A stretch of DNA of 64,000 bases, taken from assembly GCA_964610575.1 (NCBI GenBank), contig CAZSYX010000002.1, positions 1 through 64,000 on the forward strand, in the 5' to 3' direction. This DNA is from JADJWR01 sp964610575. GTDB taxonomy: Bacteria > Pseudomonadota > Gammaproteobacteria > Burkholderiales > Burkholderiaceae_F. A program made the translations under genes and the position numbers. The notes below the pieces were generated by a model. It worked only from the letters and a program-made list of their open reading frames with translations. It ran no database searches and was not told the origin of the DNA. Shown here piece by piece: positions 20,171-31,091 of this stretch; position 1 is the first letter of the stretch; each line of letters begins with the position of its first letter.

Positions 20171-20222
20171 GGCGAGCGCGGCTCTTGACTGGGTCGAGCG
20201 CGCGGCGATGGAGGTTGCATAA

Positions 20223-21176
20223 GTGCAGATTATCGTTGTCGACAAGCGCTTGTCGCGCGCCCGTACTCTGACACTGAACCCGCGGATGGCTGTAGTCGCC
20301 GTTTCGGGCCTTGCGGTTGCAGTGCTCTTGTCGGTCGTTGGCCTGTACGCGGTCACATTCCGCGTTGCGGCAGCACTTGAGATTCCTTATATCCGTGATC
20401 TTGCCTCCTCGCTGATGCGCGGGGAGATCGAGCGCAATGAGCAGTTCATGCGCGACAACGTCAGCGCCATGGCGAGGCGACTCGGCGAAATGCAGGCTCA
20501 ACTGATGCGGCTGGACGCCTTGGGTGAGCGAGTGGCGAAACTCGCGGGCATACGCCCCGAAGAGTTCAATTTCCGCGACCTGCCGGGCCGCGGTGGACTC
20601 GAGTCCTCGGATGCACGGCCGCTTTCGATGGGCGAGTTGAGCGACCAGGTCGAGCGCGTGGCTCGGGGCGTGGAATCACGGGCCGATTATCTCGATGTAG
20701 TCGAGTCGGAACTGATGTCGGCACAGGTTCGCACCGCACTGCTGCCGCAGAACACGCCCGTCCCCGCAGGCTTCGTCGGCTCGGGCTTCGGCTCGAGGCT
20801 CGACCCGTTCTCGGGACAGATGGCGATGCATGCCGGGCTGGACTTCGCGGCCCCGGTCGGCACGCCGATCCTGGCCGCGGCGGGCGGCGTGGTGTCGGCG
20901 TCCGAGCACAACGCCGCCTACGGCAACGTGGTCGTCATCGATCATGGCAACGGCCTGCAGACCCTCTACGCGCACGCGTCGAAGGTGAACGTCCGTGCGG
21001 GCGAGATTGTCCGCAAGGGACAGCCCATTGCTCTGGTCGGATCGACTGGCCGCTCCACCGGGGCGCACCTGCATTTCGAGGTCCATGTAAATGGCACCCC
21101 GCAGAACCCGGCGCGTTTCCTGAACCGCCAGAGTGCAGATTCGCCGCTGGCTGAACTCAATCCGCGCCGGCGGTGA
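20223..21176 (+). CDS. Membrane-anchored M23 family metallopeptidase
   Basis: The 317-residue product has one N-terminal transmembrane helix (about residues 22-45), a periplasmic helical region with coiled-coil character, and a C-terminal LytM/M23 domain. The domain retains zinc ligands in HAGLDFAAP and HLHFEVH and the usual G.GNVVVIDHGNG.QTLYAH segment, so it is probably an active peptidoglycan endopeptidase rather than a degenerate activator. The start is GTG at 20223, 52 bases from the divergent DUF721 start. It precedes secA, a conserved betaproteobacterial order. Confidence 0.9.
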   Translation: MQIIVVDKRLSRARTLTLNPRMAVVAVSGLAVAVLLSVVGLYAVTFRVAAALEIPYIRDLASSLMRGEIERNEQFMRDNVSAMARRLGEMQAQLMRLDALGERVAKLAGIRPEEFNFRDLPGRGGLESSDARPLSMGELSDQVERVARGVESRADYLDVVESELMSAQVRTALLPQNTPVPAGFVGSGFGSRLDPFSGQMAMHAGLDFAAPVGTPILAAAGGVVSASEHNAAYGNVVVIDHGNGLQTLYAHASKVNVRAGEIVRKGQPIALVGSTGRSTGAHLHFEVHVNGTPQNPARFLNRQSADSPLAELNPRRR

Positions 21177-21178
21177 TG

Positions 21179-21198
21179 GCGGTCGCCACGGCGACCGC
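21179..21198 (+). terminator. Hairpin after the M23 peptidase gene
   Basis: GCGGTCGC and GCGACCGC form an 8-bp stem with a CACG loop, starting 3 bases after the stop codon. No T tract follows, so termination would be weak or Rho-assisted. The remaining 170 bases before secA hold no clear gene. Confidence 0.35.
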
Positions 21199-21367
21199 GC
21201 TGCTTGAGCCATTCTTGCTGCTTGACGAGCAGCGGCGTCCTGGGCGCGGCACTGTGACATACTCTGCGGTCGCCGCGCCGCCGGCCGATCGCCTGCTGCG
21301 GCGCTGATCTGCCCCTGAACGCGCTGTCACGGCCCCGCCGGCCGAGCGCGCCTGCGTTAATCCCGCC

Positions 21368-24136
<2,769 letters not shown>

Positions 24137-24194
24137 AGGGAATGACGGCCCGCGGCCTCCCTTGCTGAACGAATCACCGATCACCTAGAGCACG

Positions 24195-25424
24195 ATGCCA
24201 GTCAATCTCGCTCCGGTCGATCCTGCCTCCTTGCTCGCGGTAGCCGGCATCGAACTGGGTTGGGCGGAAGCAGGGATCCGCAAGCCCGGGCGGAAGGACG
24301 TGCTGCTTCTGCGCATTGACAAGGGCGCAAGCATTGCCGGGGTTTTCACGCGCAACCGCTTCTGCGCTGCGCCGGTGCTTGTCTGCCGGGAGCATCTGGC
24401 GGCGGGCGGTGAAATCCGCGCACTGGTCGTGAACACTGGCAATGCCAACGCAGGCACCGGAGCGGCGGGTCTGGCCGCCGCGCGCGCGACCTGCAGCGAG
24501 GTGGCGCGGCTCCTGAATTGCGCTGCCGAGCAGGTACTGCCGTTCTCCACTGGCGTGATCATGGAATCGCTGCCCGTGCAGCGCCTGCTTGACGGACTGC
24601 CGCAGGCGGTTCAGCGGTTGGCGCCAGCGCACTGGGGCGAGGCTGCCGAGGCGATCATGACCACCGACACCGTGCCCAAGGCCGCCTCGCGCAGCGCGGT
24701 GATCGATGGGCGGCCGATTGCGGTGACCGGGATCGCGAAGGGCGCCGGGATGATCCGGCCGAACATGGCAACAATGCTCGGCTTCATTGCGACCGACGCG
24801 GCGGTCGCGCCGTCGCTTTGGCGCGAGTTGACCGTGCAGGTTGCCGACGCTTCATTCAACCGAATAACGGTCGATGGTGATACCTCGACCAACGATTCGC
24901 TGATCCTGATCGCGACAGGAGCAAGTGGAATCGCGCCGATCAAGACTGCCGACGATCCCAGGTTAGGCGCGCTGCGCGGGACGCTGTTTGAGGTGGCGCA
25001 GCAACTGGCAAAGGCGATCGTCCGCGACGGCGAGGGCGCAACCAAGTTCATCGAGATCGTCGTCGAAGGCGCGGGCACGGCCGACGAGGCGTCCCGCGTT
25101 GCGTACAGCATTGCGCACTCGCCGCTGGTGAAGACGGCGTTCTTTGCCTCGGACCCCAACCTCGGCCGAATCCTCGCTGCGGTGGGCAACGCTGGCATTG
25201 GCGACCTCGACCAGGGGCGGGTCCAGTTGCACCTGAACGACGTCTGGGTCGCGCGCGACGGCAGCCGCCATCCGCAATACCGGGAGGAGGACGGGCAGCG
25301 GGTGATGAAGGGCTCGGAAATCAAGGTCCGCGTTGAACTCGAACGCGGCGGTGCGTCGGCCACTGTGTGGACATGCGACCTGTCGCATGACTACGTGAGC
25401 ATCAACGCCGACTATCGCTCGTAG
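24195..25424 (+). CDS. argJ: Bifunctional ornithine acetyltransferase / N-acetylglutamate synthase ArgJ
   Basis: ArgJ transfers acetyl from N-acetylornithine to glutamate, recycling the acetyl group in arginine synthesis; some members also use acetyl-CoA. The 409-residue precursor has the self-cleavage site in MATMLGFIATDA, where a Thr becomes the N-terminal nucleophile of the beta chain. Other family segments are VNTGNANAGTG and DGDTSTNDS. It ends with ADYRS, as is usual. Its position after secA and before the DUF815 gene is common in betaproteobacteria. Confidence 0.95.
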   Translation: MPVNLAPVDPASLLAVAGIELGWAEAGIRKPGRKDVLLLRIDKGASIAGVFTRNRFCAAPVLVCREHLAAGGEIRALVVNTGNANAGTGAAGLAAARATCSEVARLLNCAAEQVLPFSTGVIMESLPVQRLLDGLPQAVQRLAPAHWGEAAEAIMTTDTVPKAASRSAVIDGRPIAVTGIAKGAGMIRPNMATMLGFIATDAAVAPSLWRELTVQVADASFNRITVDGDTSTNDSLILIATGASGIAPIKTADDPRLGALRGTLFEVAQQLAKAIVRDGEGATKFIEIVVEGAGTADEASRVAYSIAHSPLVKTAFFASDPNLGRILAAVGNAGIGDLDQGRVQLHLNDVWVARDGSRHPQYREEDGQRVMKGSEIKVRVELERGGASATVWTCDLSHDYVSINADYRS

Positions 25425-25445
25425 CGCAAGGGAGCAACTTAGGCC

Positions 25446-26339
25446 ATGGCTGATGCGGGAAATGGCGACGTCGCTGCCGCGCTGCAGGCGCTCCTCGCCC
25501 GGCTCGATCCGCTGCTGCCGCCGCGCCGCGAGGTCGACTGGACAGCGCCTGCGTTTCGCTGGCGCAAGCGCCAATATCTCGGCGGCGCAGTCGGCCATCT
25601 GGAGCCGGTGCGGCGCGTGGCTCGCATCGCCCCTGAGGACCTGCAGCACATCGACGAGCAGCGCACGGCGATCCTGCGCAACACCGAGCAGTTCGTGCGC
25701 GGCCTGCCGGCCAACAACGTCCTGCTGACCGGCGCCCGCGGCACCGGCAAGTCGTCGCTGATCCGCGCCTGCCTGGCGCGGTTCCACGTTGATGGCCTGC
25801 GGCTGATCGAGGTCGACAAGAACGACCTCGCCGACCTTCCTGACATCGTCAGCCTGGTGGCGGCCCGGCCGGAGCGTTTCGTCCTTTTTTGCGACGACCT
25901 GTCCTTCGAGGAGGGCGAATCGTCGTACAAGGCGCTGAAGGCGGTACTCGACGGTTCGATATCAGCGCCGAGCGAGAACCTGCTCATCTATGCCACCTCG
26001 AACCGCCGCCACCTGATGCCCGAGTACATGCGCGAGAACCTCGATGCCAGGTACCAGGACGACGGCGAGATCCATCCCGGCGAAACAGTGGAAGAGAAGA
26101 TCTCGCTGTCCGAGCGATTCGGGCTCTGGCTGTCGTTCTACCCCTTCCGCCAGGACGACTACCTGGACATCGTCGCGTACTGGTTGGGCCGTTTCGGCGC
26201 TGCGCCTGCACAGATCGAGGCCGTCCGGATCGAAGCGCTGCAATTCGCCCTTCAGCGCGGCTCGAGGTCCGGCCGGGTGGCTTTGCAGTTCGCGCGCGAC
26301 TGCGCAGGAAGGCTGGGCATCGGCAGCAGCCAGCGATGA
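25446..26339 (+). CDS. DUF815 family P-loop ATPase
   Basis: The product is 297 residues with an AAA-type nucleotide-binding fold: Walker A GARGTGKSSLI near residue 95-105, Walker B FCDDLSF, and a sensor-like LIYATSNRRHLMPE segment. Family members are of unknown function but widely conserved next to argJ and mutT in proteobacteria. An N-terminal alpha-helical region precedes the ATPase core. It overlaps the downstream Nudix gene by ATGA, implying translational coupling. Annotations as an MoxR-like or DnaC-like chaperone would be guesses. Confidence 0.85.
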   Translation: MADAGNGDVAAALQALLARLDPLLPPRREVDWTAPAFRWRKRQYLGGAVGHLEPVRRVARIAPEDLQHIDEQRTAILRNTEQFVRGLPANNVLLTGARGTGKSSLIRACLARFHVDGLRLIEVDKNDLADLPDIVSLVAARPERFVLFCDDLSFEEGESSYKALKAVLDGSISAPSENLLIYATSNRRHLMPEYMRENLDARYQDDGEIHPGETVEEKISLSERFGLWLSFYPFRQDDYLDIVAYWLGRFGAAPAQIEAVRIEALQFALQRGSRSGRVALQFARDCAGRLGIGSSQR

Positions 26340-27262
26340 GCCTGGCTGCGCCGCCGCATCGCCAGGTCACGCGCGTTGCGGTTGGCGTTCTGATCCGCGG
26401 TGACGGATACGTGCTGCTGGCCGATCGGCCGGCCGGCAAGCCCTATGCCGGCTACTGGGAGTTCCCCGGCGGCAAGATCGAGCCGGGAGAGGACGTCGCT
26501 GCAGCGCTGGCGCGCGAGCTTCACGAAGAACTCGGGATCGATGTTGGCCCGTCGGTCCCGTGGGTGACGTTCGAGTTCGACTACCCGCACGCCCATGTCG
26601 AACTGCAGTTCCGCGTTGTGCGCGAGTGGCACGGCGATCCGCATGCGCGCGAGGGGCAGCGACTGCGTTTCGTCGACCCAGCGGGCGAGCTTCCGCAGCC
26701 CTTGCTGCCGGCCGCCGTGCCGACCTTGCGCTGGCTGCTCCTTCCGCGCACGGTGCTTGTGGTCGGTCCGCAGATTCCGCCGGCGCTGCCTGCCGGCGCG
26801 GCAGATCCGCACCGCACCGGACGGAACGAAGCGGCGCCGATCATCGTCGTCGACGCGGACTGGCGAGGCGCTGGCCCGCAGGCTGCGTTCACGCTGCTGC
26901 GCGCCGAACTGGCAACCAAGCAACCCTTGCTGCTGGCCTCTGGCCCAGGCGCGCAGCGGATCACCCACGCCGACGGCGTCGTGCTCGAGGCCGGCGCGAT
27001 CGTGGACGCTGCCCTTCAGGCGAGTGGCCTGCACGGCGCCTGGGTCGGCTCCGCAGAGGACTTGCAGCTCGCCTCAGAGGGTGGCTGCGATTTCGTTCTG
27101 GTCAGGTCGGCCGCCTTGGCTGAGGAGTTGCGCGATCATTCAGCCTCGTTGCCGGCGTATTTCCTGTCCAACGCTGCCTCGATCGGGGCGGCAGAGTCGG
27201 CGGAGTGGCCCGGACAAGGGCGGTGGATCGATCTGCGGCCGCCGGCTGGATCCGGCGGCTGA
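26336..27262 (+). CDS. MutT-type Nudix hydrolase fused to a TenI/ThiE-like domain
   Basis: The 308-residue product has a Nudix domain in residues about 10-135 with an intact Nudix box (GGKIEPGEDVAAALARELHEEL; the box residues G, E, RE, EE are all present) and the YWEFPGG segment of 8-oxo-dGTP hydrolases. The C-terminal about 160 residues resemble thiamine phosphate synthase/TenI proteins in order and length (GAWVGSAEDL, CDFVLV, LPAYFLSN), but catalytic motifs look eroded. The likely role is sanitising oxidised nucleotides; the role of the second domain is unknown. ATG at 26336 overlaps the DUF815 stop. Confidence 0.85.
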   Translation: MSLAAPPHRQVTRVAVGVLIRGDGYVLLADRPAGKPYAGYWEFPGGKIEPGEDVAAALARELHEELGIDVGPSVPWVTFEFDYPHAHVELQFRVVREWHGDPHAREGQRLRFVDPAGELPQPLLPAAVPTLRWLLLPRTVLVVGPQIPPALPAGAADPHRTGRNEAAPIIVVDADWRGAGPQAAFTLLRAELATKQPLLLASGPGAQRITHADGVVLEAGAIVDAALQASGLHGAWVGSAEDLQLASEGGCDFVLVRSAALAEELRDHSASLPAYFLSNAASIGAAESAEWPGQGRWIDLRPPAGSGG

Positions 27263-27321
27263 ACGGCATCGCCGCGTCGGGCCGGACGGGGCACTGTTGT
27301 CCCCAGCCGCTGATCAGCAGG

Positions 27322-27528
27322 TTACTGCTTCAGGTCACTTGCTGATGGCGGCGCATCGCTGGACCGATCTGTCAGGTCGTCGCCTGCTATGACAAACCGG
27401 CTGCTGGCCCAGTCGCCCAAGTCGATCCCCTTGCAGCGGGCGCTGCAGAACGGACGCCACGGACTTGCGCCCGACCACTTCACCTCGGCGTTGCAGGTTG
27501 GACAGTTGACGCTCAATGGGCGGGTCAC
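27322..27528 (-). CDS. yacG: DNA gyrase inhibitor YacG
   Basis: YacG is a small zinc protein that binds GyrB and inhibits gyrase. The 68-residue product has the four zinc cysteines as CPTC and FCSARC, with WRPFCSARCK.IDLG.W characteristic of the family. A GTG at 27528 overlaps the zapD stop as GTGA and is preferred over a TTG three codons upstream. It is the last gene of the minus-strand pil-coaE-zapD series. Confidence 0.9.
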   Translation of the reverse strand: MTRPLSVNCPTCNAEVKWSGASPWRPFCSARCKGIDLGDWASSRFVIAGDDLTDRSSDAPPSASDLKQ

Positions 27529-28301
27529 AGCGCGCAAAGGGCGAGGTCGAAGGTCACGTCGCGGTCGACCGAGCGCGGCTTCAGGTCGCCGTCAGGCGCC
27601 GTGAAACGGATCCAGAGCATGTACCTGTTGGCGCTGATTTCCGGGATCGCGTCAGCGCTTTCGGGCACACGCACCTGCAACAGCGCATAGCTGCGGCCCT
27701 GCAGAGCCTGCTGGTACGAGCCCTGCGCGGCCACCTGCCTGGAGTGATGCGCACTCTCCCGCAGCAGGCGCAGGACCATGCCGAGGGCGGCGCTGAACTT
27801 CTGCAATGGCTGCACCCAGGTCAGCAGGTCACGCCGACGGCTGTCACCGTCGCGCATCAGCCAGGCGTGATAAGAGGGCAGATCGAATTCACACGTGCCG
27901 CCCGGGATGCCCGCCCGGCTGCGGATGCTGGTCAGCCACTCGTTGTCGCGCAGGTGGTGGCCGGCCTTGCCCGCCGAAGCATTCAGGCTCTGCTGCGACT
28001 GCTCGATCTCGGAGAGAACGCCAGCGAGGGCTTCCTGCGCCACCTGCGGGTTGTTGCGCAGCGCCTGCAGCACCTGCCGCTGCCTTTCCAGTTCCTGCAG
28101 CAGGTCGCCCTTCAAGTCGGTTCTCGACGTGACCTCGAGAATCTCGAACAGTGCCATCAGCGCCGCGTGGTGGCAGTAGGCATGAGACTGCTCAATGAAG
28201 AAGCCGAGCTTGTCGAACAGATCCTCGAGGCGCAGCAGCGACCGCACGCGCTCGGTGAAAGGGTATTCGTAGAGGATCACGCCGTCTCGCCCGCTGACCA
28301 T
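27525..28301 (-). CDS. zapD: Cell division protein ZapD
   Basis: ZapD (YacF) binds the FtsZ C-terminal peptide and bundles FtsZ filaments. The 258-residue product has the family opening (ILYEYPFTERVRSLLRLEDLF) and is mostly helical, followed by a beta-sandwich region with SYHAWL and a YMLWIRF strand. ATG at 28301 was chosen; a longer frame would extend back over the coaE end. Its stop overlaps yacG by GTGA, and it starts 11 bases after the coaE stop. The coaE-zapD-yacG order is conserved in beta- and gammaproteobacteria. Confidence 0.93.
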   Translation of the reverse strand: MVSGRDGVILYEYPFTERVRSLLRLEDLFDKLGFFIEQSHAYCHHAALMALFEILEVTSRTDLKGDLLQELERQRQVLQALRNNPQVAQEALAGVLSEIEQSQQSLNASAGKAGHHLRDNEWLTSIRSRAGIPGGTCEFDLPSYHAWLMRDGDSRRRDLLTWVQPLQKFSAALGMVLRLLRESAHHSRQVAAQGSYQQALQGRSYALLQVRVPESADAIPEISANRYMLWIRFTAPDGDLKPRSVDRDVTFDLALCAL

Positions 28302-28312
28302 GCTTGAACATA

Positions 28313-28975
28313 TCACAGGCGATCGCCGCCGCCCGCGTACCCGCAATAGCGGCGGTGCAGCCAGTCAACGCGCGGATGAAGTTGCTCGAGAGGCCCCTCG
28401 TTGACGAGCACATCGTCGGCCGCGTCGAGCCGGTCGGCCCGCCGAGCCTGCTGGGCGATGATCGTTCGCACCAGCGCGGCATCGAGTCGGCTGCGAGCGC
28501 AGACGCGCGCTTCCTGTGTCGCCGGCGAACAGTCGATCACCAGAATCCGGTCGACGCGGCCGCGCCAACTGCCGTTCTCGATCAAGAGCGGCACCACGAA
28601 CATCACGTATGGCGCAAGTCCACGCGCTGCCGATGCCTGCATCATCGCCAGCTCGTGGATTCGTGGATGCAGGATCGATTCCAGCTGTGACTTCGCTGAC
28701 GGGTCATGAAAGACCCGTTCGCGCATTCGTTGCCGGTTGAGCGCGCCGTCGGGGCCGATGTACTGCGCACCGAACTGCCGTGCAATGGCTTCGATCGCTG
28801 CTCCACCCGGCGCAGTCAGCGTGTGGGCAATGGCGTCGCTGTCGACGACCGCGGCGCCGAGCAGGGCGAACATGTCGGCCACCGCCGTCTTTCCGCTGCC
28901 GATGCCTCCGGTGAGGCCGACTGCGAATCCGGACGATTCAGAACGGGACAAAACGTCCTGCGATGTCCTGGCCAT
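28313..28975 (-). CDS. coaE: Dephospho-CoA kinase CoaE
   Basis: CoaE phosphorylates dephospho-CoA in the last step of CoA synthesis. The product (220 residues from ATG 28975) has P-loop GLTGGIGSGKTAV, the DSDAIAH motif, and VVPLLIEN. The ATG lies inside pilD and would overlap it by 38 bases. A TTG at 28951 preceded by AGGAC gives 212 residues, closer to the usual length; it is the main alternative. The C-terminal YCGYAGGGDRL tail is not conserved. Confidence 0.92.
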   Translation of the reverse strand: MARTSQDVLSRSESSGFAVGLTGGIGSGKTAVADMFALLGAAVVDSDAIAHTLTAPGGAAIEAIARQFGAQYIGPDGALNRQRMRERVFHDPSAKSQLESILHPRIHELAMMQASAARGLAPYVMFVVPLLIENGSWRGRVDRILVIDCSPATQEARVCARSRLDAALVRTIIAQQARRADRLDAADDVLVNEGPLEQLHPRVDWLHRRYCGYAGGGDRL

Positions 28976-29774
28976 AAAGGAGGGCAGTGAAGCCCGCGGC
29001 GGCCAGGTACGGTCCGAACGGGATCGGAATGTCACGGCCACGGCGCGCGAGAACGAGCAGGATTATCCCAACCGTCGCGCCGACCACCGAAGACAGAAGC
29101 AGGATCGGCAACAGCATCTTCCAGCCGAACCAGGCGCCAAGAGCCGCCAGCAGCTTGAAGTCGCCGTAGCCCATCCCTTCCTTTCCCGTGGCGAGCTTGA
29201 ACAGCCAGTAGATCGACCACAGGATCAGGTAGCCGGCCGTAGCACCGATGACCGCCTCGGAAAGTGGCACGAACGTGCCGCCAATGTTGAGCAGCAATCC
29301 AGCCCACAGCAGGGGCAGCGTCAGGCTGTCCGGCAGCAGTGTCGTGTCGGCGTCGATGAACGTCAGCGCGATCAACACAAAGGTGAAAGCAAGGGCAGCG
29401 AGGCCAGGCAGGCCAAACCCAAAACGCCACGCAACCCACGCCGAAAGCGCGGCCGTAATGGCTTCAACAATTGGGTAGCGAGCGGAGATGGCAGCGCCGC
29501 AGTGGGCGCACTTGCCGCTGCTTGCGAAGTAGGAGATCAGTGGCACGTTGTCGCGGACCCGCAGCGGCGTCTTGCAGGAAGGGCAGTGCGATCCGGGCAC
29601 CAGAAGGTTGAACCGCGATGCCGGTTCGGGCTCACGCCCCGCGAGTTCGGCACACTGGGCCCGCCACTCTGCCTCCATCATCTTCGGCAGGCGGAAGATG
29701 ACGACGTTCAGGAAGGAGCCGATTGCCAGGCCGAAGGCCCCGGCACAGATGGCGAAGACGAGATCGGGTGTCAA
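28938..29774 (-). CDS. pilD: Prepilin leader peptidase/N-methyltransferase PilD
   Basis: PilD cleaves prepilins and pseudopilins and methylates the new N-terminus. The 278-residue polytopic protein has the N-terminal GSFLNVVI.RLP segment, a cytoplasmic four-cysteine zinc loop (HCPSCK...KCAHC), and both catalytic aspartates in FIDADTTLLPD and GYGDFKLLA. The start is TTG at 29774 because the product then begins at the conserved first helix; no ATG lies nearby. It overlaps coaE at its 3' end and follows pilC by 61 bases. Confidence 0.94.
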   Translation of the reverse strand: MTPDLVFAICAGAFGLAIGSFLNVVIFRLPKMMEAEWRAQCAELAGREPEPASRFNLLVPGSHCPSCKTPLRVRDNVPLISYFASSGKCAHCGAAISARYPIVEAITAALSAWVAWRFGFGLPGLAALAFTFVLIALTFIDADTTLLPDSLTLPLLWAGLLLNIGGTFVPLSEAVIGATAGYLILWSIYWLFKLATGKEGMGYGDFKLLAALGAWFGWKMLLPILLLSSVVGATVGIILLVLARRGRDIPIPFGPYLAAAGFTALLYGQDIAGRFVPF

Positions 29775-29835
29775 GCGTTCGTACTAAGGGGCGACGGCCG
29801 GGCGCACTCCGCCCGTGCCGTCCGCGAAAGTCCGA

Positions 29836-31065
29836 TCAGACAACCTGGCCGAGCTTGAAGATCGGCAGGTAGATGGCGACGACAATGCCGCCGATGATGA
29901 CGCCGAGCACGACCATGATCACCGGTTCGATCAGGCTTGCCAGCGCGTCGACGGTCTCGTCGACTTCGCGTTCGTAGTAGTCGGCGACCTTGGACAGCAT
30001 CGAATCAAGGGCACCCGATTCCTCGCCGATGCTGGTCATCTGCACCGCCATGTTCGGAAACACGCCGGTGTTCTGCATCGACTGCGCGAGGCTGGTGCCG
30101 ACGTTGACCTCGGCCTGCACTTGTTTGGTCGCATCCTTGTACACGGCGTTGCCTGAGGCCGGTCCGACCGAGTCGAGCGCGTCCACCAGTGGCACGCCGG
30201 CGGCGAAGGTCGTGGACAGGGTGCGTGACCAGCGGGCAACCGAGGCCTTCTGCAGCAGTTCGCCGATGACCGGGATCTTCAGCATGTAGCGGTCCACCAG
30301 TCGCTGAAACGACGGCGAGCGGCGCCAGGCCTGAAACCCGAAGTATCCGGCGCCGAGCGATCCGAACAGCATCCAGTACCAGTTCGCGACGATGAAGTCC
30401 GACATCGCGATCACGACCAGCGTCGGGTACGGCAGGTCGGCGCCAAAGCTGCTGAAGACCTGCTTGAACGACGGGATCACGAAATACATGATGATCGCCG
30501 TGATCAGGATGGCGACCAGGATGACCATCACCGGATAGAACAGTGCCTTCTTGATCTTGCCCTTCAGCGCGAGGGTCTTTTCCTTGTAGGTCGCTAAGCG
30601 GTCGAGCAGCGTTTCCAGAATGCCAGCCTGCTCGCCCGCAGCCACCAGGTTGCAGAACAGCGGATCGAAATACAACGGGAACTTGCGAAACGCCTGGTTG
30701 AGGCTGGTGCCGGTCTCCACGTCGCTGCGGATATCCATCAGCAGGCGTGACACCGACGGATTGGAATGGCCGCGCGAGATGATGTCGAAACTCTGCATCA
30801 GCGGCACGCCGGCGCGCAGCATTGTCGACAGCTGGCGGGTGAAGAGCGCCAGGTCCTTCTCGGTGATCCTCTTGCCGCGCGAGAAGACCTGCTTCTTGAT
30901 CTTCGGCTTGGCGATCCCGCGGCGACGCAGGGCCGCAGCGACCACGGACTCGCCGCCAGCGCGCATTTCGCCGCGCACGACCTTGCCGGTCTTGTCCCTG
31001 CCCTCCCATACGAACAGCGATTCCTGCGCTGCTGCGCGGGGCTTTGCGACTGCGCCTGTTGCCAT
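29836..31065 (-). CDS. pilC: Type IV pilus inner-membrane platform protein PilC
   Basis: PilC is the inner-membrane platform that couples the PilB and PilT motors to the growing pilus. The 409-residue product has the two T2SSF/GspF domains (about residues 75-200 and 280-400), each followed by hydrophobic helices, and the FTRQLSTMLRAGVPL and G..SGALD..L signatures. It starts 26 bases after pilB. Length is standard. Confidence 0.95.
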   Translation of the reverse strand: MATGAVAKPRAAAQESLFVWEGRDKTGKVVRGEMRAGGESVVAAALRRRGIAKPKIKKQVFSRGKRITEKDLALFTRQLSTMLRAGVPLMQSFDIISRGHSNPSVSRLLMDIRSDVETGTSLNQAFRKFPLYFDPLFCNLVAAGEQAGILETLLDRLATYKEKTLALKGKIKKALFYPVMVILVAILITAIIMYFVIPSFKQVFSSFGADLPYPTLVVIAMSDFIVANWYWMLFGSLGAGYFGFQAWRRSPSFQRLVDRYMLKIPVIGELLQKASVARWSRTLSTTFAAGVPLVDALDSVGPASGNAVYKDATKQVQAEVNVGTSLAQSMQNTGVFPNMAVQMTSIGEESGALDSMLSKVADYYEREVDETVDALASLIEPVIMVVLGVIIGGIVVAIYLPIFKLGQVV

Positions 31066-31091
31066 AGCCTGTTCGACTCCGTTGTGCCGGC

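Noticed and set aside
26336..26700. Frame starting at 25889 giving a longer Nudix protein
   Set aside because: The added part is out-of-frame shadow of the DUF815 gene; ATG 26336 overlaps that stop by ATGA and precedes the Nudix domain properly.
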